Part shown: one piece after another, positions 32,783 to 44,000 of the stretch
How positions within the stretch are numbered: position 1 is the stretch's first letter
Layout: each line of letters opens with the position of its first letter
Assembly (NCBI GenBank): GCA_001566295.1
Contig: KQ964246.1
Location: 186,001 to 250,000, forward strand
Direction: 5' to 3'
DNA from: Microdochium bolleyi
Lineage: Eukaryota; Ascomycota; Sordariomycetes; Xylariales; Microdochiaceae
Length of the DNA: 64,000 nucleotides
Translations under genes and position numbers: made by a program
Notes under the pieces: generated by a model
Told to the model about the DNA's origin: nothing
The model's input: the letters and a program-made list of their open reading frames with translations, nothing else
The model's database searches: none

Positions 32783-34232
32783 ATGTCACCTGCACACCGC
32801 CAGTCCTGCGACCGTTGTCGTCAGCAGAAAGTAAGGTGCTTGCGAGACAACAATGCTTCTGCCCCAGGGGCAGGCCGGATTTCTGCCTCCCTGCTGTGCG
32901 ACCGTTGTGCTAAAGCAGGAGCGGAATGCAGGTACAGTGGTATGTTTCCCGCCTTCCCATCGATGAACCAACCGCATAACCTTCTCGTCATACAGTAACA
33001 TTACTGGACGGCGTAGAAGAGAGGTACGGTCCGAGATGCGGGTACCGGGGCGGATCAACAGACGATGAAACCCAATAGCTTACCAATCTTCCACAGAGAA
33101 ACAACGAGGCCATCGCCGACGTTATTCTACTCGGTCGCCGAGCGAGATGAGGAGCACAGACCTCTTCGACCTCGGGGCGGTCTTCGGCCACGTTGATGGG
33201 GCGCCCGGGGCATCGACTGGTCATTCGCACTTCATGACGGCCTTGATGGGACACCCTTCCTCTGGCATGCATGTGGACGAGGGCGAGACGGCAGCCGGCG
33301 GCTTCGGTGCATCCGAGGCCGAGCACCACCTACTACCCCTTGAAATGCCCCCAACCTCGCACGAGTCACTCGCCAACCTGTTGGCAGACGCAGTATCTGC
33401 TTCATGCATGCCGGGGGGTCCATTCTACGACGCCACCGGGCCCGTTCAATCAATGGAGGCCGACGCCGACCACGAAGACGCAACGAGCCGTTTATTCTCC
33501 CAACTGACAGCCGTGAGTCAAAGGGCTATGCGGACAGCCCGCCGTCTCGCCCGCTCGGGCACAGGGGCTGGCACTACTGCGCTGACGGTGTCGTCGCCCG
33601 AGGTGAACGAGGCCTTGGAAGACACGAACACGTTGATAAGCACCGTCAACGACATCATGACAGCGGTAGCAACAGCAGAGGGCGACGACCCAATGCCCAT
33701 GACAAGTTGCGCCGAGTTGGCCTTTTCGGCTCTCGCTTGTCACCAAAACCTCATGACTCTCTTCCAAGCTATCTGCGATGCCATAAAGGGTAGCTTGGAG
33801 GCCCAGAGAGATGAGCAGAAACAACAGCAGCATCAACAACAACAACCACAACACGCCGCTCGAGATAACAGCGGCGTGGGACCTCTCAATGTCGCCCAAT
33901 TCGTCATGGTGCTGCAGTTGCTGATGCATCTCATCAGTCGTATGGGCCGCATCCTGGAGATATCTAACACGACGACCGAGCATGAGAGCCGCTCCCTCGC
34001 ACCCGCGGCCATTTTTGACGGCAGCATCATGGGAACGGGGGACTTTTCTACGGACATCGTCTCCGGTCAGTCTTCTGCGTCGTCAGTTACATCAGCCCAC
34101 CATGCGACGCGCCGCAGTGGTCTGCTTGAGCATGTGCAGGAGATTGTTGGAAACATACCCAGTGAGCGTGAGAGGCTGAGGCGCACCATCCAACAATTGC
34201 AGGCGGAGATGGACCATGCGGAAATACACTAG
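32783..34232 (+). CDS. AflR-type Zn2Cys6 transcription factor
   Basis: Exons 32783-32939 and 33097-34232 give 430 residues. The binuclear zinc cluster is Cys9-x2-Cys12-x6-Cys19-x19-Cys39-x2-Cys42-x6-Cys49. A basic linker encoded right after the intron (EKQRGHRRRYSTRS) would bind DNA. The rest resembles the AflR C-terminal regulatory domain: ATSRLFSQLTAVSQRAM, CAELAFSALACHQNLMTLFQ and VMVLQLLMHLISRMGRILE, with a Gln-rich activation-like tract (33825-33860) and a C-terminal coiled segment. It probably activates the surrounding polyketide genes as a nuclear pathway regulator. The loop between Cys3 and Cys4 is long (19 residues). The intron is 157 bp and contains a TCGGACCG site at 33027-33034. 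A small extra exon there was tested and does not fit the phase. Confidence 0.85.
33027..33034 (-). promoter_or_regulatory. TCGGACCG copy inside the regulator's intron
   Basis: This copy has the same flanks (TACGGTCCGAG) as the one in front of the P450. It could give autoregulation if bound; this is inferred from the sequence match only. Confidence 0.25.
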
Positions 34233-34361
34233 AGGTCGCGAGATGTGTTCATTCATACACCCCTGTTTTAGAGCTGCGGCTACCATTAGTTCCACAGGAG
34301 GTTTTCAGAACTGAATTTATATGACACCGCCTATCCTATTCTCGTAGCCAAAATAACTTCC

Positions 34362-35550
34362 TCAGAACTCCAGGTGTTTCTTCAGAAAATCAAACTGTCT
34401 GCGCAGGATCTGCTCTAGATCCTTGAACATCCAGTCCAGATGCCCACTCCCCTTCAAGATGTCCAACTCCTTCGGGTATCCCATCTGGGTGAAGCAGTGG
34501 AGCTGGCTGTCCAAGGGGCTCGTCTCGTCGAGCTCTGGCGTGACCATCATGACGGGCGTAGGCGCGACGTACTTGACGACGTGGAGCAGGTTCCACGCCA
34601 AGCACTTGTAGTACGTCTGCACCGAGATGCGGTTCTCGAGGACGATGCCGAGCCGGTCGAGCGCGGGGACGATCTCGGGCGCCATCTCCTGCCCGTTGGG
34701 CATGTTGCCGTCCTCGTCAATGTACGGCAGGTACATGGGGCTCTGGCCCGCCAGCATCTGGCTCGCCCGGTCGTGCATGGCGAGCTCCAGAAGGGGCTTG
34801 CGCCTCTCGGCGCTGCCGTCCGTGCTGATCATGGGTGCCATGGTGATGGTAGCCGCCACGCGCTTGCTATAAAAGGAAAAGAACAGTCTGAATCAGTTTC
34901 AAGGGGCCGCGGCAAATCGAATGACAGGCCACACGTACTCAAATGCGGTGGCCGCAAGGGTGACGTTGCCTCCCCAGCATAATCCCCACAACGCGATCTT
35001 GGTCTCATCGACCAAGGGCTGTTGCTTGATCCAGGTCACGGCGTCGTGGAGGTCCCCGATCTGCTGAAGGGGATCGACCTGCTCAGGCCAAAGAAAAAGT
35101 AGTCGATATCGTTAGCAGGTGTATAGAAAGAGCTGAAAGGTTGGAGGAGTTTCAGAGGGCACGGAAACCAACTCCAGCAAGCACACCGAACTTACTTCAT
35201 TTCGGGGCTCTCCTTCGCTCTCGCCTATGCCGCGCGGGTCATAGAGAAGAACGGTAATGCCGTGCTCCTGGAACCACTTTGCAATGTCGGGCAGGTTGGC
35301 ATCCTTGGGGAAGTTGAACTAGAGGGCCACATACAGCTCATGTGTCAGTTTTCCACCGTGCTGTTCGTGGACGTGTCTTTAGAGCAGGAAATAGCAGCAA
35401 AAGTAGAGAAAAGTTGAGGGAGGTAGTTACCCCTGGAGTCATTATCATGGCCGGGCCACGTGACGGGGCGGGGAACAGCCATCCGCGCAGGATAACACCA
35501 TCAAGCGTTTTAATATCTGCATCAACGCGAGGCGGGGTCGAGATCGCCAT
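34362..35550 (-). CDS. Alpha/beta hydrolase, dienelactone-hydrolase-like, candidate polyketide release enzyme
   Basis: Four exons (35550-35431, 35318-35196, 35078-34939, 34866-34362) keep phase and give 295 residues. Features are the N-terminal IKTLDGVILRGWLFPA strand pair, RGPAMIMTPG, LLYDPRGIGESEGEPRNE, the nucleophile elbow LWGLCWGGN with Cys115, ELDETSP with Asp241 as likely acid, and GSGHLDWMF with His270. The triad is therefore Cys-His-Asp, as in dienelactone hydrolase, rather than the usual Ser. Related alpha/beta hydrolases are found beside fungal highly reducing PKSs that end in a bare ACP and help release or transfer the chain. The PKS here ends in an ACP without a thioesterase or C domain, so off-loading is the natural guess. 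The protein should be cytosolic; no signal peptide is seen. Confidence 0.85.
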
Positions 35551-36343
35551 TTTGCGTGCTCGGTACAGTGGGACAAGGGCGAAAAGACTTGTAGAAGATA
35601 ATGCAGATGCGTACAGGTTAGTGCTAACTACCTACGCGTACTCGCTGAAAACTGTGCGGTCGGCTGTATGATATTGAAAATGTATGTGGTAGTCGTGGGT
35701 ACAGCCGACTGTGATGGAAGAACCAATTTGGACTTGAAGACGGAGGCGAATGCGTGCCGGTATCAAGTGCTATCAACCGACAATGCGAGTCGGCTTCCGA
35801 TGCCACGGTCTGACAGTTACCGCAAAGGTAATTGCTAACTGTGCCGGCTCCCTAGGTGAGCGATAGTGTCGGACCGTGGAACTTGGAAATTGATTACAAT
35901 CGGGGTTGAATCGCGTCGGACCGGCCCGGCACCGGTATAGCTGGGTCGGTGATTGGAAAGTCCGGCGTACTTTGTGAGACGGTCTCCGACTCGGAGAAAC
36001 AGCGATCATTAGACGCAGGTTTGGAGCACCAGACGAAGGCTATGCTGCGTTGCCGTTGCGATTTGCTCTGAATGCCTGAAAAGCGAGATAATCCTCAGGA
36101 ATCACGATTCGGGCAGACATAATATCCCATACCAAACTGGAAATACCTCAGCATCATGCGTGAAGTTGAAACTTCTTTCGCATTGCGTATTCGTATTTCA
36201 CAATGGGCAAACAACACAGCTATCATGCTCCGGCAGAGATTGTAATCAAGATATAATTCCATCTAGTCATTTCGCGTGACAACTGAACCCTATTGTATAT
36301 CGCCTATAGACCATCTACTGGCTACGCTACCAAGTATATCCAA
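35551..36343. promoter_or_regulatory. Hydrolase promoter with two TCGGACCG motifs
   Basis: This region holds the promoter of the hydrolase and the 3' end of the enoyl-reductase gene. TCGGACCG occurs at 35869-35876 and 35916-35923, within 55 bp of each other and in the same orientation, with other CGG/CCG pairs nearby (for example GACTCGGAG at about 35989). This spacing suits a zinc-cluster regulator; binding is inferred. Confidence 0.4.
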
Positions 36344-37300
36344 CTACACCATAAGTGGTACAACCAGGTTCTTCGTGTTATGCGCACTCCCCGTCTTCAA
36401 TCCCTCCAACGCCGCAGATAGATTGTCAAGACCGCCATCCAGCACCTGGACGCCCTCAGCCAGGGTCCAGTCGGCCCGCACGTCGCGCCGCGTGTACTTG
36501 ATGGCGGTGGCATTAGCGGGCTTTTTCAGGCCAAAGTAATACGACGCGCTGCCATCAGAGCCCGAGCCGATGGCCTCGTAGCACATCTTCATGGAGACGT
36601 CATCGGCGGTGCAGTCCAGCGCGTAGAGGAGTCCGTTGTCGGTGTGCACGCGCATGTCGGCGCCGCAGGCCGGCGAGCGGTCGTCGAAGCACGCGGCGGC
36701 GCCGTGCTTCCGGCACAGGTCGTCGTCGGAGGGCGCGCAGGTCACGATCGGGGTGTAGCTGGCCATCTTGAGGAGCTGCATGGCCAGGATGCCGCTGGGC
36801 GTCGCGCCGCCGGAGATGAGCACAGTGGTGTTGTTTTTGCTGTTGTTGTCGCCATCACCGTGCGTCATCGACAGTTGGCTCATGGTGACGAGCCCCATGC
36901 TAATCGAGCATGCCTCGGCAAAGTCCATGGTGTCGAGCACGTGGCAGCTGCTATCTTGCTCGGCCAGCGCGAACTCGGCAAAAGCGCCTCCATTGCGCTT
37001 GTCCGTGGCGTCTGGGCCGAAAGAACACGCGATGACGCGGTCGTCAACCTTGAACCGCGTCACGCCCTCGCCCAGCGCGGCGACGGTGCCGGCGAAGTTA
37101 TAGTTGACGCCAATCGAGATGGGAGTAGCAGCATTGGAGGAGTAGCCGGCCGTCTTGTGTGTATCGCGTGGGTTAAAAGCGACCGAGTGAACGCGGACAA
37201 GCAACATGCCGGGGGGCGGAACAGGGACGGGGGCATCTTGGGCGAGCTGGTAGCCACTGCCCGTGCCGGCGCCTACAAGAGCTCTCATGGTGTATGGCAT
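36344..37300 (-). CDS. Stand-alone enoyl reductase (LovC-like trans-ER, MDR superfamily)
   Basis: This is a single 318-residue exon from ATG 37300. It has the MDR fold of fungal trans-acting enoyl reductases: a GroES-like N-terminal half (VRVHSVAFNPRDTHK, then GVNYNFAGTVAALGEGVTRF and DDRVIACSFG) and a Rossmann half that begins at VLISGGATPSGILAMQLLKM. No structural zinc Cys cluster is present, as expected for this branch. These proteins dock on a partner PKS and reduce selected enoyl intermediates with NADPH. The gene is divergent from the HR-PKS across a 726-bp promoter, and that PKS has no functional ER, so the pair very likely work together. The canonical FAGTV strand is preceded by Asn where many members have Asp. 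Confidence 0.9.
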   Translation of the reverse strand: MPYTMRALVGAGTGSGYQLAQDAPVPVPPPGMLLVRVHSVAFNPRDTHKTAGYSSNAATPISIGVNYNFAGTVAALGEGVTRFKVDDRVIACSFGPDATDKRNGGAFAEFALAEQDSSCHVLDTMDFAEACSISMGLVTMSQLSMTHGDGDNNSKNNTTVLISGGATPSGILAMQLLKMASYTPIVTCAPSDDDLCRKHGAAACFDDRSPACGADMRVHTDNGLLYALDCTADDVSMKMCYEAIGSGSDGSASYYFGLKKPANATAIKYTRRDVRADWTLAEGVQVLDGGLDNLSAALEGLKTGSAHNTKNLVVPLMV

Positions 37301-38026
37301 TGGGAGTGACAGGTAGGCTTAGGCTCACGGAAGTTTACCAGAAGGAAAAGACCCAAGAATATCTGAGTTCATGTGCCATAGGGTATATATTGTCAACCCA
37401 AAGTTTGCTCTGGATTCCATGTCCGTGCTGTGGACTTGCAGGATGTAGCTCAATCAGAAGAGTTACGGTTATGACTCGGAAGGCCCAGCAACTGGCCCGT
37501 TTCGTTGTGTATAGTCCCGATGTTACATCGGAGAGGCCGGATTTTCCGATCGGGCCGGAGCGGTAACACCGATGTCAAGTGCATATCGGCACCAATCAGG
37601 AGCCGTAGACTCCGTATCAACTAAGACATTTCTCGCCAGCCGTGCCAGCTGCGATCCGAACAGCGATTGCCTCCGTGTACTGTCCTGAGTCTTACTGTAC
37701 CTCTTTAGTCTTATCGGACCGGAATCGGAGTGGCTACTGTTATGTCGCCATAGTTGCAGATGAAGGCCGACTAGGCGACCATGCGAAGGATCCAAAGCCA
37801 TTGCACGTCTGGTTTCCGACCCGATTGGGCAAGAATGCACTCCTCCAGCTTGATATAGTGCACCTCAATTCTCGTGCTTGATGCCTTTGCAGTATCATTG
37901 TCACAGACTGTTTGAGCACCGGGGATACAGTCTCGATCCAGACCAACTCACATATACAACGCTTCACCTGAATCCACGCAAGAGATTCGATCCCGCTTGT
38001 CATCCATCCCCATATCCCGCGTCAAC
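37301..38026. promoter_or_regulatory. Bidirectional promoter of trans-ER and PKS genes
   Basis: A 726-bp region between divergent start codons. TCGGACCG lies at 37714-37721, and a cluster of CGG/CCG half-sites around 37535-37575 includes the palindrome CCGATCGG. Both genes would be co-regulated from here. Confidence 0.45.
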
Positions 38027-41000
38027 ATGGGTAGCCGGCCCAAGATGTTCGCCAGTGAGCCTATCGCCATTGTAGGCAGCAGCTGCCGCCTCCCGGGCGG
38101 TGCGAACTCACCGTCCCGGTTGTGGGAACTCCTGGAGACGCCTCGCGATGTGGTGCAGCAAATACCAGCGAGCCGCTTCAACACCGAGACATTCTACCAC
38201 GAAGATAGCCAGCATCATGGAGTAAGCTCCTGTCCTTCCCCCTAGGATACGCGTAGTTTGAGTATGCGTGCAGGAAATTTCTGACCAAAAGTCCAGAGTA
38301 CCAACGTCAAGCACGCCTACCTTCTTGATGAAGATCCCCGCGGCTTCGATCGCGACTTCTTCTCGATCAACCCCAAGGAAGCCGAGGCCATGGACCCCCA
38401 GCAACGGCAGCTCCTCGAGACGGTGTACGAGGGCATCGAAGCGGCCGGGTACTCGATGCAACAGCTCCGGGGATCGTCTACAGCCGTGTTTGTCGGCTGC
38501 ATGTTCTACGACTACCAGTACACAGCAGTCCGGGGCGTTGAGAGTCTGCCCCAGTACCACGCGACAGGGACCGGGTCGTCGATTTTGTCCAACCGGGTGT
38601 CGTACTTTTACGACTGGCGCGGCCCGTCGGTGACCCTCGACACAGCCTGTTCGTCGAGTCTGGTTGCCCTGCATCAGGCAGTCTCTGCCCTGCGGAACGG
38701 TGAGGCTAGCATGGCTGTTGCGGCCGGCTCGAATCTCATCCTGGGTCCCGAGCCCTTCATCAGCGAGTCCAAGGTCGGTGACCACATATCGCACCCGTCA
38801 GATGTCTTTCAGACAATAACCTAACCTATTGTAATAAAGTAAATAACTAATGCCCCTACCTTACCGTAGCTGAACATGCTGTCGCCGAACGGGAGATCAT
38901 TCATGTGGGACTCGCAGGCCGATGGGTACACGCGCGGCGAAGGCTTCGGCGTCGTCTTCCTCAAGACGCTGAGCCAGGCCATCGCCGACGGCGACCATAT
39001 CGAGTGCGTCATCCGCGAGACAGGCGTCAACTCGGACGGCAAGACGCCAGGCATCACGATGCCGAGCTACGAGTCGCAGGCTCGGCTCATCCGGGACACA
39101 TACGCCAGGTGCGGGCTCGATCCGTCGCGAGAGTCTGATCGCCCACACTACTTTGAGGCACACGGCACCGGCACGCCGGCGGGCGACCGTAAGTACAATA
39201 ATCAATTGCCCATTGCCAACTCCAGATGATCGCCCTGCACTGACAAACCATCCTGCCATTTTTCTGCTTTATAGCCATCGAAGCCCGAGCGATCCAGAGC
39301 GTCTTCTTCCCCAATGGCGGCGACACTGACGCCGACAAATCTGAGCACAGTGAGCTCTTTGTGGGCAGCATCAAGACGATCATCGGCCACACCGAGGGCA
39401 CGGCCGGTGTCGCGGGGGTGCTCAAGGCGTCGCTGGCTCTGCAGCACGGCCGCATCCCGGCGAACCTGCACTTCCAGGAGCTGAACCCCAAGATCCAGCC
39501 GTACTACACCAACCTCCGCATCCCCACCGAGACGGTCCCCTGGCCCAGTGTCCCCCCGGGAGGCGTGCGACGGGTCAGTGTCAACAGCTTCGGCTTCGGC
39601 GGCACGAATGCCCACGCCATCCTCGAGAGCTATGAGGGCAGCGGCGGTTCTGCCGGACCTGGCGGAGCCGATGGTTCCGACTCGGGCTTCGACACGGCGT
39701 CGACCTCCTCTCTGGCGGCTGATGAAGCCGGTGACAGTGACGGCGACGGTGTCATTGTCAGTGACCCCAGACTCAAAGTCAAAGAAGCCCTGCAAGCTGT
39801 AGTCGGACCGTTCGTCCTGTCGGCGCACTCAAGTGCCGCGCTGGCCGCCAATGCCATTGCTCTCGCCAGCCATCTCCGCGCCCACGGAGACACCAACATC
39901 GACCTCGCGGCCCTGGCGCACACGCTGTTCCGGCGCACCCCGTTCGCCTTCCGCGCCGCCGTCCCCGCCTGCTCGACGGCCGCCCAGCTCGCGTCCAGGC
40001 TCGAGGACGCCGCCAAGTCTCTCGAGCGCCGGGCGGGCGTCCCCACGGTCTTCCCCGAGGCCCTGCCGCCGCGGATCCTGGGCATCTTCACCGGCCAGGG
40101 CGCGCAGTGGGCGACCATGGGCCGGGAGCTCTACCACGGCGCCTCGGCCTCGGGCGTGTTCCGCGCCGCCATCGACGCCATGCAGCGCAGCCTCGATTCC
40201 CTCCCCGCTACCGAGGACCGCCCGACCTGGCGCCTGGCCGACCAGCTGCTCGCCGGGACCGAGACCTCGCGCGTCGCCGAGGCCGCCGTCTCGCAGCCCC
40301 TGTGCACGGCGCTACAGGTCGCCCTGGTCGACACGCTGCGGACCGCGGGAATCGAGTTCGCCGCCGTGGTCGGCCACTCGTCGGGCGAGATCGCGGCCGC
40401 GTACACGGCGGGCTTCCTCGACGCCGCCGATGCGATCCGCGTGGCATACTACCGCGGTCTGCACGCTCACCGCGCACAGGGGCCACCCAGTGACAGCTCC
40501 GGAGACGGGTCCGGGACCGGGAGCCGCGGCAAGATGATGGCCGTCGGGATGGGCTGGGAGCAGGCGACGGCCTTCTGCGCCGAGTTTGACGGCGCCCTGG
40601 TCGCAGCGGCGAGCAACTCACACACGAGCTGCACGCTCGCGGGCGACGCCGATGCCGTTGATAAAGCCTTTGCGCGACTCCAAAACGAGGGCACGTTCGC
40701 GCGGGTGCTCCAGGTCGACACGGCCTACCACTCGCATCACATGCAGCCGTGCGCCGGGCCGTACCTCGCGTCGCTCAGGGAGTGCGGTGTGAAGCAGCTG
40801 GTTCCGCCGCAGAAGCAGTGCCAGTGGTACTCGAGTGTCTGGGACAACGACGACCACCAGCAAGGAGCTGACGGTATACCGCTGCTCGAGGGCCAGTACT
40901 GGGTCGACAATCTGACGCGACCGGTCAAATTCAGCCAGGCTCTAGCCCGGGCCGTGGACAAAGACCACGTCTTTGACCTGGCGCTCGAGGTTGGGCCGCA

Positions 41001-44000
41001 CCCGGCGCTCAAAGGTCCGGCCGCGGAGACGGTCAAGACGTCGACGGGCGGTGGCGTCTCGCTACCGTACGCCAGCGCCCTGAAGCGAGGCCAGAATGCG
41101 GTCGAGTCCCTCACGGAAGCCCTGGGTACTGTCTGGTCTCTGTTCCCGGCGCCGCCAGGGGAAAGACCCGTAATCACTTTTGACGGCGTACGTCGTGCTC
41201 TGCGGCAAGATATCACCGCCGCCAACCTGGGAGTGGAAGAGCTCAAGGTCCTCAAGGGTCTGCCGCCGTACTCGTGGAACCATGCCAGTCCCATCTGGAA
41301 GGAGTCACGAGCCTCTCGCCTCTTCCGCGTCGGGGCCCGCCGTGGTCACAGCCGCCACGAGCTCCTGGGCCATCCTGTCATGTACGGCGGCGGTGGCCCG
41401 CGCGACAGCAAGCGAGAGGTGCACTGGAAGCAGGTGCTCAGACTGCAGGAGCTGCCCTGGCTGGCCGGGCATGTGATCCAGGGGGAAGTCTTGTTCCCGG
41501 CGTCGGGCTACCTGTCGATGGCGTACGAGGCCGCTCTCCAGCTCGTCGATGATGACGATGACAAGAAGAAGCAGAGGCCGGTCCGGCTCGTCGAGCTCCA
41601 CGATGTCGATATTGTGCGCGCCATGCGTCTCGAGCACGACTCTGGCCTCGAAGTGGTTCTGAATGTCCGCGTGACGAGCCACTCGGACGACTGTATCACC
41701 GCGCAGGTGGCATGCTACAGCGGACCCGTGGACGCGCCGCTGCCCCTGGATGCGCCGCAGACGGCACTCTCTGCCCACTTCACAGGAGGTGTCCGGCTCT
41801 GGCTTGGCCGGTCCGGGTCCGACCAGGAGGGGGAGGATGAGGAGAAAGAGGTCCTGCCACGCCGGGCCGGAGAGAGCACCAGACCACTGCCCATGGACGC
41901 ACTAGACATGGAGCAGCTCTACTCGAGCCTGGCCGAAGTTGGCCTACAATATTCCAGCCCCTTCAAGGCCAAGGCCGTGCTGCGCCGGCTGCACCGGGCC
42001 ACGGTGACGTTGTCCTCGCCGCCCGAGGCCTCTGCACTCCACGCCTGCATGCATCCTGTGCCCGTCGACACGGCGGCCCAGGGCCTGCTCGCCGCCTTCT
42101 CGTTCCCGGGCGACGACCGACTGGCGACGCTCTACCTGCCCACACGGGTCGACTGTGTCCGGATCGTGCCCCCAAGGAGTAAGCACCTCGGCGACCAGCA
42201 GCAGCAGCAGCAGGAAGAGCAACAACTCACTGCCGACGCAACGGTGACCTCGACAGCCGGCTCAACCATTGTAGGTGACATTGACCTGTTCAACGCAGCC
42301 GATGAGGTCAAGGTCCAGATCCGCGGCATCTGCCTGACAGCGGTAGGCCAGCAGCAGCGCGATGCCTGGCTGTACGCTGGAACACAGTGGGTGCGGGACG
42401 CCGACTCGGGCATCGAGCCAGCGCGGGCGGCGACGCTATCGGACGAGCTGAACGTGCAGTACGAGGTGCTGTCCCGCGCCTCGTACTTCTATCTGCGGCA
42501 GTTCCGCACCATCCTGCCGCAGGAGATGCTCATCATGAGCAAGTCGTACAGGCGCAACGTCGAGTGGGCGCTGCAGGTCCTGCTGCCGCAGATAGAGGCT
42601 GGCAAGCACTCTGGCCTGCCGGGATTCAAGCCTGAGTGGAAGGACGACACGCCCGCGATGATCGAGGCGCTGCGGCAGGAGAGTATCGGCAGCCAGAAGA
42701 CGGCCGAGGAGCGGTACCACTGCAAGATGCACTGGGACTTCCTGCGCTCCGTGGGCGACAAGCTCATCTCGGTTGTCCGCAGCATGACGCCGTGGGTGCG
42801 TATCTGGACCTCGCACCAGCTCGAGTGGGTGTACGCCGATGGCATCGGCTACAGCGCCGCCAACCGCGATGCGGCCACCCTCATCGCCCAGCTCGCCCAC
42901 CGCTACCCGCGCATGACCATCGTCGACGTGGGCGCCGGCTCGGGCGGCACCTCGGGCGCTGTGCTCAAGGCCCTACAGGAGCAGCAGCTGCAAGTCGCGG
43001 AGTACAACTACACCGACAAGTCGCCCGAGATCCTCGACCGCGCCCGCGTCCTCCACGGCCACCACAAGAACGTGGTCTTCAAGAAGCTCGACATCGACAA
43101 GGACCCGGCCGAGCAAGGATTCCCGGACGCGAGCGTGGATATTGTCATCGCGTCCAAGATCCTCCACAAGCTCAAGAGCCTGCCCGACGCCCTGCGCCGC
43201 TGCCGGCAGATGCTGCGCCCCGGCGGCCAGCTGATCCTGCTCGAGCCCACCGACGACTTCCTCATGTCGCAGATCGTCAAGCTGGCGCTGCCCGACTTCT
43301 TCGTCGGCCTCGAGGACGGCCGCGTCAACGGTCCCACCGTCGACCTCGAGCGCTGGGACCAGCTGCTCCGGGCCACGGGCTTCGCGGGCGCCGACAGGAC
43401 GAGTACGCGGACTGTGTCGTACTGCTCCGTCATCGTGGCCCACGCCGTCGACGACACGGTCCAGCTCCTGCGGGAGCCGCTTGCGGCTACACCCGAGGCG
43501 TTGGCACCATCGCTTGGTGGCGGCGACGTCTTCATCGTGGCTGGGGGCGGTGCCATCACTTCCGACCTCGTATCTCAGTGTCAGAACCTACTGCAGGCTG
43601 CCATGTCTCCCGACAAAGTCACCGTCATCCCCAGTCTCGAGGCCGTGGGCACATCCCACAACATCACCCCGGGTTCGGCCGTGCTGTGCCTGGCCGAGCT
43701 GGACCAGCCCGTCTTCCAGAGCAGCGGTGATCAAAGCCAAGGCGACGATGATGCCGGCGTGGCGCAGCGCTTCCGCGGACTGCAGGCCATAATGGCCGCT
43801 GCCGGGTCTGTCCTCTGGGTGACTTCGGGCGCGCGCTCCGGCCGCGACCCTTACGCAAACATGGTGGTCGGCATGGGCAGCACGCTGCGGGCCGAGCGCG
43901 GCTCCTCGCTCCGGCTGCAGTTCCTCGACGTCGATGAGCCCTCGGCGCTGCTGCTGGAGTCTTCGCAGTCGAAGTCGGAGTCGTACTCAAATAGGGGCGC

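Noticed and set aside
32996..33023. Possible extra 28-bp exon in the zinc-cluster gene
   Set aside because: Including it puts the downstream basic linker out of phase. A single 157-bp intron restores the expected sequence.
37436..37510. Second tRNA-like start (GTAGCTCAATCAGAAGAGTT)
   Set aside because: It resembles a D-arm only; no T-arm or matching acceptor stem follows.
39202..39828. Long minus-strand frames across the PKS gene (for example 39202-39828 and 45148-46401)
   Set aside because: They are mirror frames caused by GC-rich codons of the PKS; none has an independent motif.
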